This document shows positions 63,745 to 64,000 of a stretch of 64,000 bases of DNA, in pieces (the stretch's first letter is position 1; each line of letters begins with the position of its first letter). Under the pieces are notes generated by a model. It had not been told where the DNA came from and ran no database searches. It saw only the letters and a program-made list of their open reading frames with translations. A program made the position numbers and the translations under genes. Source of the DNA: Halodesulfovibrio sp. MK-HDV. Lineage in GTDB: Bacteria > Desulfobacterota > Desulfovibrionia > Desulfovibrionales > Desulfovibrionaceae. The stretch lies in NCBI RefSeq assembly GCF_009914765.1, contig NZ_WYDS01000011.1, forward strand, positions 1 to 64,000. Reading direction: 5' to 3'.

Positions 63745-64000
63745 AAATCACCTCGGTTTGTTGAACGCCAGATATGCCAGAGGCAACTGACTAAAGTCAT
63801 TTCTTCAGATTAAGACCATGCGCCCAATGCACCGCTTCAATCTTACACGCACAAGAAGAACTAAGGTAAGAAGTAGTTACGACTCGGCATTACCATTGCA
63901 AAACGAGTTTTCTCATGCAATCTGAATCTTAGTTTCAGTATTATTGATATTGCTGATAAATAACAACCACCGACTTGCATTTTTCCTTATCATTACACAT
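63745..64000. other. Right-edge intergenic region
   Basis: 256 bases upstream of the binding-protein gene. A GCCAGA/TCTGGC-like pair near 63763-63780 was checked as a possible riboswitch stem, but no TPP-type core was found. Promoter expected here. Confidence 0.35.

Noticed and set aside
63745-63800. Possible TPP-type riboswitch before the YnjB-like gene
   Set aside because: A GCCAGA-like pairing is present but the conserved CUGAGA and thiamine-pocket core sequences are missing.

Overview
The window looks like a chromosome segment of a low-GC Desulfovibrio-type sulfate-reducing bacterium. A marine relative such as Halodesulfovibrio is my guess, not something shown. The diagnosis rests on adenylylsulfate reductase (aprBA), its quinone-interacting complex (qmoABC plus qmoD), DsrC with both C-terminal cysteines, and the siroheme-dependent (Ahb) heme route. 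Gene order also resembles, from memory, one region of Desulfovibrio vulgaris. There are no phage genes, transposases, rRNAs or CRISPR arrays. One tRNA is present.

Layout. 1-2.3 kb: three minus-strand genes for zinc-ribbon and Yip1-type membrane proteins. 2.8-7.0 kb: heme synthesis, with ahbC (carrying a frameshift), hemB, ahbD and one siroheme decarboxylase subunit. 7.1-8.9 kb: a membrane-bound PAS-GGDEF diguanylate cyclase. 9.2-17.4 kb (minus): aprB-aprA, then qmoA-qmoB-qmoC-qmoD, behind a promoter with two Rex-like sites. 18.1-24.0 kb: a chorismate-mutase/EPSP-synthase-like protein that has lost the catalytic motifs and carries an SRD-repeat tail, an aminotransferase, a DUF6765-type protein and an acidic orphan protein. 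24.4-34.2 kb: a long housekeeping run ffh-rpsP-khpA-rimM-trmD-rplS-rnhB-yraN-rsmI (frameshifted)-PTS IID-ptsH-ptsI-smpB. 34.5-41.7 kb: a GlcD/GlcF-like 2-hydroxyacid oxidase pair, secA and argJ. 41.9 kb: tRNA-Ser(GCT). 42.5-44.9 kb: a secreted nuclease and aspartate ammonia-lyase. 45.0-50.1 kb (minus): a TetR-adaptor-RND efflux operon with a double palindromic operator. 50.5-57.3 kb: a chemoreceptor, a glycerophosphodiester phosphodiesterase, D-serine dehydratase and adenine deaminase. 57.3-57.6 kb: an inverted pair of dispersed intergenic repeats. 57.7-61.1 kb: larC, a CBS-ACT protein, dsrC and a small hypothetical. 61.5-63.7 kb (minus): a YnjB-like substrate-binding lipoprotein overlapping a nucleoside hydrolase.

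Functionally, AprBA reduces APS with electrons from the menaquinone pool through QmoABC, and DsrC carries the sulfur trisulfide of the downstream sulfite step. The Ahb genes make heme from siroheme, the cofactor of dissimilatory sulfite reductase. Two core genes (ahbC, rsmI) carry single-base frameshifts that look like sequencing errors or very recent mutations. The best candidate for an undescribed function is the degenerate EPSP-synthase-like fusion at 18122-20026. All functional calls come from reading motifs; no database search was run.
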